Source: Heloderma charlesbogerti
Lineage: Eukaryota; Chordata; Lepidosauria; Squamata; Helodermatidae
Assembly (NCBI GenBank): GCA_026122225.1
Contig: JANEZZ010002241.1
Location: forward strand, 558,001-622,000
Direction: 5' to 3'
DNA: 64,000 nt
The notes below the pieces were generated by a model, which saw only the letters and a program-made list of their open reading frames with translations, had not been told where the DNA came from and made no database searches. Positions within the stretch are counted from its first letter, which is position 1. Every line of letters begins with the position of its first letter. Made by a program: the position numbers and the translations under genes. Of this stretch, positions 41,522 to 51,439 are shown piece after piece.

Positions 41522-43336
41522 TTGTTTCAGTATTATGCTGCCTCCATCGCGTTTGCAGAGTGCTGCCCCAGGAGGCTGTTCCAAGTGGTCCGGAGCCTGG
41601 TCGGTCCTGTGGCTCCAGAACCACTGGAGCATTCTAAGGCCTCCTGTGAGGCTTTGGCAAGGCACTTTGCAGATAAAATTGATCAGATTAGGTGTGTTAC
41701 TCTGCACACTGTGGATACAGTTAGTGAGCAAGAGGCGGCCTGTGGCAAACCGGTTTTGTGGGATCGGTTCCAGCTTCTTCCTCCTGATGAAGTGGACAAG
41801 GTGCTTTCATCTGTAAGGCCAACCACCTGCTTACTTGATCCTTGCCCATCTTGGCTCATTATGAGCTGCAGAGAGAGACTGGGTGAGGGGATCAAGGCGG
41901 TGGTGAACGCCTCCCTTGAGGAGGGAGTGATGTCATCAGCCCTCAAGGAGGCAGTGATAAGACCGCTCTTAAAGAAGCCCTCCTTGGATCCTCAAGTTCT
42001 GAACAACTTTCGCCCAGTCTCAAATCTGCCATTTTGGGGCAAGGTGATTGAGCGGGTGGTGGCGGTGCAGTTGAAGGCACACTTGGAAGAAACTGATTAT
42101 CTAGACCCATTTCAGTCGGGCTTCAGGCCTGGGCATGGGACAGAAACGGCCTTGGTCGCCTTGGTGGATGATATGAGGAGGGCTCTGGATAGGGGTGAAT
42201 GCTCCTTCCTTGTTCTCCTCGACCTCTCAGCGGCTTTTGATACCATTGACCACGGTATCCTCCTGGACCGCCTGGAGGGGTTGGGCATTGGAGACACTGT
42301 ATTGCGGTGGTTCCGGTCCTTCCTCTCCGGCAGGTACCAGAGGGTAGCACTGGGAGAGGAGGTTTCGGACCCGTGGCCACTTACTTGTGGGGTGCCACAG
42401 GGTTCCATCCTCTCCCCGATGCTATTTAACATCTATGTGAAGCCGCTGGGGGCTATCATCAGGAGGTTTGGGGTGCAGTGTCATCAATATGCGGATGACA
42501 CGCAGGTCTACCTCTCATTCAAATCTTCACCAAGGTTGGCCGTAGAATCCCTGTCCAAATGTCTGGAGACGGTGAGTGGCTGGATGGGGAGGAATAAGCT
42601 GAAGCTCAACCCTGACATGACCGAGGTACTTGTGGTGGGAGACAAGAGGAGGCTGGGGGATGTTGACCTGGTGTTGAATGGGGTACGGCTACCCTTGAAA
42701 GACCAGGTCCGCAGCCTGGGGGTCATTTTGGACTCCCAGCTATCCATGGAGGCTCAGGTGTCAGCTGTGAGCCGGACAGCGCTGTATCAACTCCATCTGA
42801 TACGGCGGCTGCGCCCCTTCCTTCCCGACCATCTGCTCCCATCGGTAGTACATGCCCTGGTCTCCTCTCGTTTAGACTACTGTAATGCGCTCTACGTGGG
42901 GTTACCCTTGAAGACGGTTCGGAAGCTGCAGCTGGTACAGAACGCGGCGGCTCGCCTGATTAAAGGCAGCCGCCGGCGAGATCACATCACTCCAGTGCTG
43001 AAGGAGTTGCACTGGTTACCAGTTGTTTTCCGGGCCAAATTCAAGGTGTTGGTTTTGACCTTTAAAACCCTATATGGTTCCGGCCCAGCCTATCTTAAGG
43101 AGCGCCTCCAGCAATACCAGACAGGCCGCTTAACAAGATCAGCCTCGGATGGCCTTCTCTCTGTCCCATCAGCCAGGACAGCTAGACTGGTGGAGACGAG
43201 GGAGAGGGCCTTCTCTGTGGTGGCCCCCACTCTGTGGAACTCCCTCCCTAGGGAACTCCGTCATGCCCCCTCTTTAATGAGCTTCCGTCGTGCATTAAAA
43301 ACGTGGTTGTTCAGGCAGGCATTTGGGGTGGGTTAG
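41522..43336 (+). CDS. L2-like LINE reverse transcriptase frame, 604 aa, open
   Basis: The frame is uninterrupted from the 5' truncation point to the natural stop. It carries the region before the polymerase (RFQLLPPDEVDK, NFRPVSNLPFWGKVIERVV near 162-180), the palm motif VLLDLSAAFDTIDH (231-244), GVPQGSILSPMLFN (290-303), YADDTQ (323-328), and the C-terminal part with SRLDYCNALYVGLP and FSVVAPTLWNSLPREL. The N-terminal endonuclease is absent, so this copy could not mobilise itself. The first residues (MFQYYAAS) may be read from flanking sequence. An intact frame without stops points to a recent insertion. Confidence 0.92.
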   Translation: MFQYYAASIAFAECCPRRLFQVVRSLVGPVAPEPLEHSKASCEALARHFADKIDQIRCVTLHTVDTVSEQEAACGKPVLWDRFQLLPPDEVDKVLSSVRPTTCLLDPCPSWLIMSCRERLGEGIKAVVNASLEEGVMSSALKEAVIRPLLKKPSLDPQVLNNFRPVSNLPFWGKVIERVVAVQLKAHLEETDYLDPFQSGFRPGHGTETALVALVDDMRRALDRGECSFLVLLDLSAAFDTIDHGILLDRLEGLGIGDTVLRWFRSFLSGRYQRVALGEEVSDPWPLTCGVPQGSILSPMLFNIYVKPLGAIIRRFGVQCHQYADDTQVYLSFKSSPRLAVESLSKCLETVSGWMGRNKLKLNPDMTEVLVVGDKRRLGDVDLVLNGVRLPLKDQVRSLGVILDSQLSMEAQVSAVSRTALYQLHLIRRLRPFLPDHLLPSVVHALVSSRLDYCNALYVGLPLKTVRKLQLVQNAAARLIKGSRRRDHITPVLKELHWLPVVFRAKFKVLVLTFKTLYGSGPAYLKERLQQYQTGRLTRSASDGLLSVPSARTARLVETRERAFSVVAPTLWNSLPRELRHAPSLMSFRRALKTWLFRQAFGVG

Positions 43337-43475
43337 GGTATTTTAAAAAAAAAAAATTTATGGTAAAATTTTATTGTTTTAAATTGTTTTATGGTGGGTT
43401 GTACATCGCCCAGAGTGGCTGGGTGACCAGTCAGATGGGCGATTAATAAATTTAATAAATAAATAAATAAATATT
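41536..43475 (+). mobile_element. L2-like LINE, 5'-truncated, young
   Basis: It includes the 604-codon frame, a short 3' untranslated region ending 'cagatgggcgattaataaat' and a (TAAA)n tail at 43450-43475. It is the best copy of the family that also gave 4416-5861 and 3337-3407. The flanking duplication could not be fixed with confidence. It lies in MRPS27 intron 4, sense. Confidence 0.9.
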
Positions 43476-43611
43476 AGCTATCCTGCTTATGTTGTAACAG
43501 CTGGGAAATGGGGTTGAGAAGTCGTAGAAAGGTCAGTATACCTGGAAAACACAGATGGTGGCCAAGATGGTACAGTCAACATGGCTGGCAACCTGCCTAG
43601 AACAGGTATCC

Positions 43612-43750
43612 TAAGGGCGCAATCCTATGTATGGTTATACAGAGAAAAGACCTACAACTCCCAGCATGCCCCAGGCAGCATGGCTGGCTGGGGCATGCTG
43701 GGAGTTGTAGGCCTTTTTTCTGTCTTAACATGCATAGGATTGCGCCCTAA
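43612..43750. mobile_element. near-perfect palindromic MITE, Harbinger-like, TAA-flanked
   Basis: The terminal inverted repeats 'gggcgcaatcctatg' and 'cataggattgcgccc' are flanked on both sides by taa. The arms continue through 'cctacaactcccagcatgcc' and 'ggcatgctgggagttgtagg'. A 3-bp TAA flank with a GGGC-type terminus is what PIF/Harbinger elements leave, so that superfamily is inferred. Confidence 0.75.
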
Positions 43751-43825
43751 AATAACTATGATCTTAACAAGTGCAAATACCCAAACAATAGACAAGTGAA
43801 ACATGCACCCCAGTTTTTTTAAAAG

Positions 43826-43940
43826 TTAGGGCAGAATCCTGTGCATACATAGATGGGAAGAAGTCTGTCTGTTGGCTGGGGAATGCTGGGACTTTTAGGA
43901 CCTATTTCCATCTAAACATGCATAAGATTGTGCCCTCAGT
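43826..43940. mobile_element. Harbinger-like MITE, degraded copy
   Basis: Left end 'ttagggcagaatcctgtgca' and right end 'aacatgcataagattgtgcc' are the same family as 43612, with the internal left arm largely lost. Confidence 0.6.
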
Positions 43941-45380
43941 CTTTTTCATATTCATTTGTAACTGTGATTGCCTGTTCGGTCTGTTGTTTCATGAAGAACA
44001 TTTTCATGAAGAAGAAGATTTTATAGTTCTCCTGCATTACTTAGGCACTACACCACTGCAAGGGACTGAGTGGGCAGGAAGAGAGATGGGATCTATGAGC
44101 ACAGAGTAGAAATTAGATTTATGGAAATGATTGTGGCATATTGGCCATGGAGAAGTTTGGAGGGGAACCATCTGTGGGAGTGGAAGGGGACAGTGATATT
44201 TCATTGTCCATTACCCACCATATTCTGGAACCGTGCCTGCTTGGAAGGCTAATTACAAGGCAAGCTGAGCACCAACTGGCAAGTGGAAAGATTTTTATAA
44301 GTGTTAATTGGTCAATTTTCAGTATTTGTGATATGCTCAGCCATCTCACGAATAATGTTTCCACTTCGCTATAGTTTGTTTTAATATGATACATTTCCTT
44401 CTGCTTGAAACAAGCATATTTTCCTGTATTGTAATACCATTTTACAATGAGCTTTTGATATGATTAAATTAATTTTTTAAAATAAAGCAAAATTAATACA
44501 AGGAAGAGGAAAATAAGGCTCACTTTGTATACTTGTGTGAATCTGAGAAACACGCACATCGTACAGGTACATTCACTAGGGAGTTGTGATTGGCTGCAAC
44601 TTCCTTTTCAATGTACACTTCGTGGGAAATTAGGTTTTGCCACTATGCAAAATGGCTCCAAGTCTCATACTGCCCAATCCTTTAAAAATTGGCATCTCAG
44701 AGAAATTAATCCATGCTGGTCTACATTTTTCAACCTGCTAACTTCCTTTCATTCTCCTGGTCCAGAATGTAACCATTCTGTTTGCTTTCTACAAATATTG
44801 CTTACTGCATTAGTTGAAAAAGTGTGTATATAAGTGTGGGATAACAGATGGCAAATGTGGAATCATTCACACAACAGTTTCCAGAAGGCCTGTATGGAAA
44901 GGAGATAGGTATATAAAATAACCTTGAGAAATTGACGTGTGATTTCTTTGGGGGGCATCTGATGAGCACTTCGCTATATCATTTATTGATATGTGACTTT
45001 CTGTTTGGCTGTCTCATTAACTGGGACAAAATGTCTAATGTTTCTTGTCCAGCATTCTTGTACTACTTTTAATAAGAGAAAAACCTTGAAAAGTTCCATG
45101 TTTCCCAGTGTTAATGAAACAGTAGATGTAAGCAATCTGGTCCTTTCATGTATGGCCTCAATTTAAAAGAACAGCAGTGTGCAGAAATGCACAGTGAAAG
45201 TCACAAGCCAAGGAAAAAGAACAGTGTAGAAAGATGTTTCTCAGGTTTGTATAACACAGTATAATATTTATAGAATATAGTTTGTCACCTTTCCCTCAGT
45301 GGCTGTTCACGCAATTTTTTAGAAAAAAAAATCTAGTTTTAGAAAATTGCTTGAGGACTAAGCAGAGCAGCAATAAAATG
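43941..45380. other. intronic sequence, no recognised feature
   Basis: This AT-rich stretch of MRPS27 intron 4 shows no convincing coding frame, RNA gene or repeat. Confidence 0.4.
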
Positions 45381-45471
45381 AGTTATTATAATACATTTTG
45401 TATAACACAACTGGCCATAAAAAGGAGAGAGGGGAATATGGCTTTCCACTGACATCGGGGATGATCTAACC

Positions 45472-45590
45472 CAGTCTTCCTCAACCTGGAGCTCTCCATA
45501 TGTTTTGGACTACTTTGCCAGCCAGCATGGCCAATGGTCAGCAGTGATGGATGTTGTAGTCCAAAACATCTGGAGGACACCATGTTGTGG
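45472..45590. mobile_element. foldback MITE, 'ctccagatgtttt' family
   Basis: The left arm is 'ctccatatgttttggactac' and the right arm 'gtagtccaaaacatctggag'. The centre is 'agcatggccaatggtcagca'. Confidence 0.75.
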
Positions 45591-45747
45591 AGGTTGATCT
45601 ACCTGAACTTTGGCAACCTGTTTTGGAACAGGAAGTCCTTAGTTCAAATATCGTTTCTGCTTTGACTTCCAAGCCACTATATGCTTTGCCTCAGCCTCTC
45701 CCCTCAACCCTCCCATCTGCAAACGGGAATGATAATTGGTTATCTGA

Positions 45748-45970
45748 GCTGCCCTATACTGAGTCAGACCGGTGGCGCATCTAGATCAGTACCGCTCGTT
45801 CTGACTGGCAGACGCTCTCCAAGGACTCAGGCAAAAGGCTTTTCCCTATTCCTTGCTACCTAAGCAAGATGATGTTTAGGTAGCTAAATAAATACAGGTG
45901 CTAGGGACCAAACCTGGAACGTTTTGCAGACAAAGTATGTGTTGTACCACTGAACTTTGGCCCTTGGCTT
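45748..45970 (-). mobile_element. tRNA-derived SINE
   Basis: The left part has 'ctgccctatactgagtcaga' and the middle 'actggcagacgctctccaag'. On the minus strand the right end gives a tRNA-like 'aagttcagtggtacaacaca' and 'aggtttggtccctagca' as A- and B-box remnants. Confidence 0.65.
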
Positions 45971-46239
45971 TTGGGCCTTGTTGTAGGAATAACTGAGAGA
46001 AACTACACAAAGGAGTTGTAACATGTTGAATGACCAAATTAAGCATCATCTTTGTGGAATTTGAGGGCCAAAAGAGATATTACTTTAAACTCAGGATATT
46101 CATTGCTGGGAAATTTGGTTCTTTTTTGGCTCGATGGAGTTCTGCAGCATGCACAACTACATTTGTGGCTTTCCCCCGAATTCTAGGAACTTTGGAGGAT
46201 TCTCCCCCCGCCCATTTTTTGGAAGGTTCCTTAATTGGC

Positions 46240-46345
46240 GCAAATTATGGCCAGTGCTGCATAAATTATGCAATTTTGGCCGTAATTTGCACAAATTTGA
46301 TCGTAGGTTGTGCAAATTCCTCAGAAATTTGTGTGAATTGTAGAA
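46240..46345. repeat. imperfect short tandem, 'aaattatgcaa/tttgcac' words
   Basis: Words such as 'gcaaattatgg', 'gcataaattatgc', 'gtaatttgcacaaatttg' and 'tgtgcaaattcc' recur about every 25 bases. They give repeated KLCNF / LHKF / LCKF peptides in translation. It is probably part of an old repeat, not a gene. Confidence 0.5.
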
Positions 46346-46559
46346 AAGTTCCTCCCCCACCCCCATTTGCAAAAAATCACGAACTGGCCCAACTTGCTAC
46401 AGATCAATTCAGGCACTGGAGCGGGAACCAAACTGAAGTCTGGGTGGCCAAACCTAGGAAAACATGTCAAACTCCACCCCCCAAATGGATTTCCCCAGCT
46501 TTCCTACTTTAAAGACATAGTTAGCAGCTACATCTTTAAAAAAAAATTATTCAAGAGTA

Positions 46560-46700
46560 AGTGAAGGGCCTTCGATCTGGATTGGGACCCTAGTGTGTGA
46601 ATGGGGGTTAGGGATACTTTGAACCGCCCCGCTATGGGCCCGATCTGGATCGAGGGCCCTGCACCTGCAATTTCTACTGCAAAATAGTGATCCATTAACA
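46560..46700. repeat. interspersed repeat shared with 50795-51070
   Basis: 'gatctggattgggaccctag' and 'cgatctggatcgagggccct' followed by 'agtgatccattaacagaaat' parallel the left half of the 50795 element. Confidence 0.5.
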
Positions 46701-47696
46701 GAAATTTGGTTATTATCAGAAATACCAGCCCACCTTCCTATCAGCTGAATATCATAAATACCCCACATATGTCTCTGCCACATGTGCTCCTCCTGAAATG
46801 TCAACACTGGCACTTAATGTCTTTCTCAATCACACAAGCTCTGTTTCTCACACTCAGATGATTATACCCACAGGATGGCCCTGCTTTCTTCTTTCCCCTT
46901 TTAAAGAGGATCCGCAGCACCTGATCCTGTACTGTAGGAAGAAAGGTGTCACCAGCACTAATAACTAAACAGGCAGATGGAGCTAATTGTATGACAATTT
47001 ATTGTTAGAGCCCCACTACCTCTTGGGTACAATTTTGGTTGTGTAATTTTGTTCCGTACAATAAGGCTTTTAAAATTAATTACATATTCATGCGAAGTCT
47101 GAAGTGTGACTGCAGTATTGAGCTGTAGCACAGCGTGAAGGGAGCCATCTTGGGTGCATCATTAATCAGAGTAGCTGATTTTGGTAACATATTCATGATG
47201 GTTTTCCAGGAGTGAGGTGTTGTTGGTTCTCTCCTCTTCCTCCTGCCCCCCCAATATTCCCCAGTGTTGGATACCACAAACATAATAAGCTTCAGGTCCA
47301 TGTATTCCCAGCCTGTGTTTGAAATGTAAAATAAGCATGATTTGAATTGTCAATGGTATGCATTTTTAGTACAAGGCCCTCATTTATTTTTCTTGACATT
47401 TCATCTCATCCATTGTATTTCTGACATTTTTCAATTGATGCTATGGTGGGGGCAGATGCACACAGTGGAATATGGTTGTCATAGTGAAGAATTAGGAGAT
47501 CAGGTGGGTAGAAACGAAGAGTACAGCAGCAGGTGCCCTGTATCACAGTAATGATGGGCAAAGGATGGGAAAAGATGCCATACTACCACTGCTTAAATGA
47601 AAAGAACATAGCAAGAGATGAAAATGTTGACTACATTTTGGACTAATGGCAAAGCCATGTCTTCCCAATTATAGGTTCAACAGCAAAGAATTGATG

Positions 47697-47935
47697 TTAT
47701 TATTTTTTATTATTTATAAAGCGCCTAATGTTTTCTAGGTGCTGTACAAAGACTCAAAAACAATGCAGGCCCAATCTAATAGGTGCAATACAACTGGTAA
47801 AAGAGGTGGGGAGGGCTCAGGGAAACAGATTCAAACACCGGTTTTTCATAGGAGTTACCATAAGTCTTGAAACAGTTATAAATAGTGATCTACCACAAAG
47901 TAAGCAGCACAGATTTATTTGTCACAACACCTGAA
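47697..47935 (-). mobile_element. possible old LINE/SINE 3' relic
   Basis: 'tttattatttataaagcgcc' and 'taggtgctgtacaaagactc' resemble an antisense 3' tail of an ancient amniote retroposon. No promoter or coding part is visible. Confidence 0.35.
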
Positions 47936-49430
47936 AATAACAAAATCGAGTGAGAGAGGATGGGGTTGGGAATCAAAATATCAAAAGTAACAGAACAAAA
48001 AAGTAATGGAAGGAGTAATAGTATTACTAATGAACAGTATTAGTATTATTTGGGGGCTTGAAAACACTTTTTAGGTATCCATTCTCATTCAAAGAAGAAA
48101 TGTCACTGTTTTCTCTGCATTCATACAGAATGTTTACCTTTTATGAACTGTTTCTAGGGAAAATGATTATTTCAAGCCTTCCCATCCTCACACTTTTTGT
48201 GCCCTTTGGATAATTACAGAAACAGCTGCCCATTTCAAGCATTTATATTAAAAAAAAAATACAAGCAATTTTCTGAGGCCTTGTTTAAACTTTTGAGATG
48301 TGCCCGTTGTTATACTGCATAGTGTTTGCAGTATGTGTTTGCAGTATGTGGATATGATTAGTTGGTAGGGTGTAGGCTTGGACTCGTTTTCTTCCAGTTG
48401 TTGAACAGATACAACTTCTCTAATTGTGCAATGAACTCACATCCAGAGTTGAGGGCTACAGCAGAAAATGTTTCTTTATTATAGTGAGGAATTGGTTAAG
48501 AATGCTACAGACATCTACAATGGCTCAAGGGGCAGAATGGGAAAAAAAACACCTGATTCTATCCTGTTTGCTGTAGAAGGTGTATCTAATTTCATTTTAG
48601 AAGAAATGTGGCTAACGCTCAGATCTGACCTTTAGGCTTTACTGAAAAAAGCATGATGAGATTTTATTGGGTGCATTATACATTTGCTGGCGTTTAGATA
48701 GTTTCCAAAGTAAGACGTTAAATAATTTACATGTCTTTTATTCTTTTAAACATGACACAAGTAACAAGGGAGAATATTTAAGCAAGTATCTTGCCATAAA
48801 TTAGACTTTATTGTGGTTGTGCTGGGACTGTGGAAAGCACCAGAATCTCTTATCAGGTTGCTATAGCAACAGCTCACTCCATCATTCTCCAGTGTTTTCC
48901 TGGGCCTGTTGTAGTGTGTGTTCTAACACTAGGTTATTAAAGGAATTTGTATTCAGATCCAGTCATTTTCAGTGGTATGAGCCCATAAGTATTTTTAAGG
49001 GAAAGAAATCTGTACTGAGTGCTTTCTTTACTGTCAGTAGATTCTTTTAAAACAAGATAGATCTCAGTTTGGTTTCTTAAGCATTTTATCTTCAAAGGTA
49101 TTTTGGCTGTGTGATGAAAATAGTGCCAATTCTTTCTTTATAATATGGCTTTCCTCCAGAAGGAGAGGATGGGTGGGAGGGCGACTGTAGTGGGAGCACA
49201 GCCCCAGGGAAACTAGTTTTAAAATGTTATTTCATTAGATATACATCCCTCAACACTGACAGCAACAAAAGAGAAACATTGATCTTTTTTTCTTTCTTGT
49301 CTTCTGTCCTCTGAGATTTTTTTTAAAGAAGAAAGCTGTTTGTTTGTTTTTTAAACAAACAAAAACCCTGAAACTTTGCTCTCTGGCTACCCTGGAACTA
49401 GTGTGTTTTGCTTAAGGCTACAGACAGATC
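47936..49430. other. intronic sequence with one X-box-like palindrome
   Basis: The stretch is mostly unique AT-rich sequence of MRPS27 intron 4. The only notable short signal is the 14-bp palindrome at 48857-48870, listed separately. Confidence 0.4.
48857..48870. promoter_or_regulatory. X-box-like palindrome (RFX-type site)
   Basis: The sequence gttgctatagcaac is a perfect inverted repeat of GTTGCTA. RFX factors bind sites of the form GTTRCC/T-N-AT-RGYAAC, so this is a plausible site. It lies deep in intron 4. No neighbouring promoter signals were identified, and function is inference only. Confidence 0.35.
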
Positions 49431-49433
49431 AAG

Positions 49434-49594
49434 GCAGTGGAGGCTGGTGGTTCCGATGTCAGTGGGGCGGTGAATCCAGTCTGGGTTTCAGTCAGAACTT
49501 GAAAGGAGCTACCCAAGATGAGTGGATAGCTCCTTTAGAGTTCTGACTCGTTCTGACTGAAATCCACTGGCATTGGAGCCACCAACCTCCACTG
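49434..49594. mobile_element. foldback MITE, 'cagtggaggctggtgg' ends
   Basis: The ends 'cagtggaggctggtggttcc' and 'ggagccaccaacctccactg' are inverted repeats. Inside, 'ggtttcagtcagaact' faces 'gttctgactgaaat'. At about 160 bp it is non-coding. Confidence 0.75.
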
Positions 49595-50037
49595 GATCTA
49601 ATCAAGGTAACAGCCATTTTCAAAATGAGGGTCAGCCATTTCTTCTTTGTCCCAGAATCCTAGGAGTAAGGTATCCTGATACCTGCAGCACTCACCAAAA
49701 GTTAATTCATTCACTCTGCAATTTCCATCTTCCATCTGGAGACTGAGTCTAAAAGCAGACCTCATGGCCACAACATCTGGCCTAATTTTTGAACGTCCTC
49801 TCTTCCCTCCCCCACAAATTTTTTGTATCATTCAGCCTGATGAAGAGTTCTTGAAAACTCAAAAGCTTGCTCACTCTTTTTTGACTTTTCGGTTGGTCCT
49901 AATAAAAAGTATAGCCCAACAGTGGATTTTGGACATTTTTCCTAGGGACCTTTGTTTTTTTATGTGCCCTGAAGCTGTTGTTTACATTATATATGTAATA
50001 AGCCTAATTTTATTAAAAATGTTACAAAGACTAAGGG

Positions 50038-50335
50038 CAGAATCCAATGTTGCCTGCATGCTAGTGGGGCCCATTGGTAGCTCGAGGGAAAGCTAGAGGT
50101 TGCGGAAGCAATTAGAAAGAGTGGAAACGCTCATTTCTGGAATGGGGCAGGTCAGCGGAGGTCGCAGAAGGGAGCTCCAGTGACATGTTCCATTTCAGAA
50201 ACTCATTTCCAGGGCTGCTTTGAGAAGCGCTAGTTCCTGCTGCACTAGCACTAGGTCCCATTGGTGAAACGGAACTAACGGGGGCGCATCAGCAATATGA
50301 GACACTGCCCTAGTGTTCTACACCCATGTTTAGAG
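50038..50335. repeat. possible MITE with Harbinger-like left end
   Basis: 'taagggcagaatccaatgtt' begins the block. Inside, 'ctcatttctggaatg' faces 'catttcagaaactcattt', and 'gctagtggggcccattggta' faces 'actaggtcccattggtg'. The right terminus is not clear. Confidence 0.4.
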
Positions 50336-50794
50336 TGAGCGCATTGCACGCTATACTCTTTAAGTACGCTGTACTCTTTAAGAAAATTATAAAATTGCCC
50401 AATTCGTGCCAGATATGAAAAGTTTTGCCTTGAGATCTCGTAGTTTTTTAGCTATGAAGATCTGTGGGTTAGAAATTATAGGCAAGGTTTTGCTTTTGAC
50501 ATATGTTTACTTGTCCTCGATGTGTAGAAGCTACATGCACAGGATCTTGTGGTGGGGCCAGTGGCAAGTTCCCTCTGCCCCCAATGGGAACACGTTCTGG
50601 GTCCCATCCTGATATCCTGCATGGCATTGGCCACACCCCCTAGACTTCTATGCATTGGCACAGATGTCTGCATAAGGAAAGCCTACGTGCCAACACCTTT
50701 GGTGTGATGCACATGGGCTTTCTTAACTACTCATTACCTTCACTGTGTTGTGCTGGCCCTGTGCTGCTTTCCCCCACAAATTGATAGCATGCCC

Positions 50795-51070
50795 CCCCCA
50801 ATCTGGACAAAGACCCTAGCTTGGGGAGTAGGGGGCTTTAGCCCTGTGCACCCCACCGTGGTCTTGATCGGGATTGGGGGCCCTACACCAGCCATTTGCA
50901 TGCTGAAGAAAGGATCCATTGAAACAAATGGATCCTCCTTTTTTCTTTTTTTTTTTGCAATGAAAATTGTAGTTATTCATGGGGTGTATCTTGATTGGAA
51001 GCACATCTAGAGGGCAAGGAGTTAATGCATCCCAAACTTTGCTAGGGTCCCAGTCCAGATCAGGGGCCTG
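50795..51070. mobile_element. MITE with inverted ends
   Basis: The left end 'aatctggacaaagaccctag' and right end 'ctagggtcccagtccagatc' are inverted repeats. It shares its left half with 46560-46700 and has a homopolymer T run at 50945-50956. Confidence 0.5.
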
Positions 51071-51439
51071 GATTGGCTCATAAGTATCCAGAGCATGCTC
51101 CAGTGAAATATAAGCATGTGCTTAACTTTGGCCAAATGATGACCCAGGTTCAAGGATCACTTACATTGAAATCCACTTTTCTTGACTTGTATTGCCTCCA
51201 TACATTTACGGGAGAGGAGGCAGGTAGTATTGTTAAGGTGAAATTCAGTGATGCCTGTCTGTGAATGGAACAGCATCCATGAGCGGAATGGATTCCCTCC
51301 TGTAGTCCTCTGCATGCCCCCAAATTTTGGTCTGCAGGTTGGGGATCCTCCAGAGCAGATGTGGGAGGGGGAACACATACACACACTGCCTGCAGGTAAG
51401 AGGAGGGGAAAGGAAAGTTCAATTGCCCAAGTCGACATC

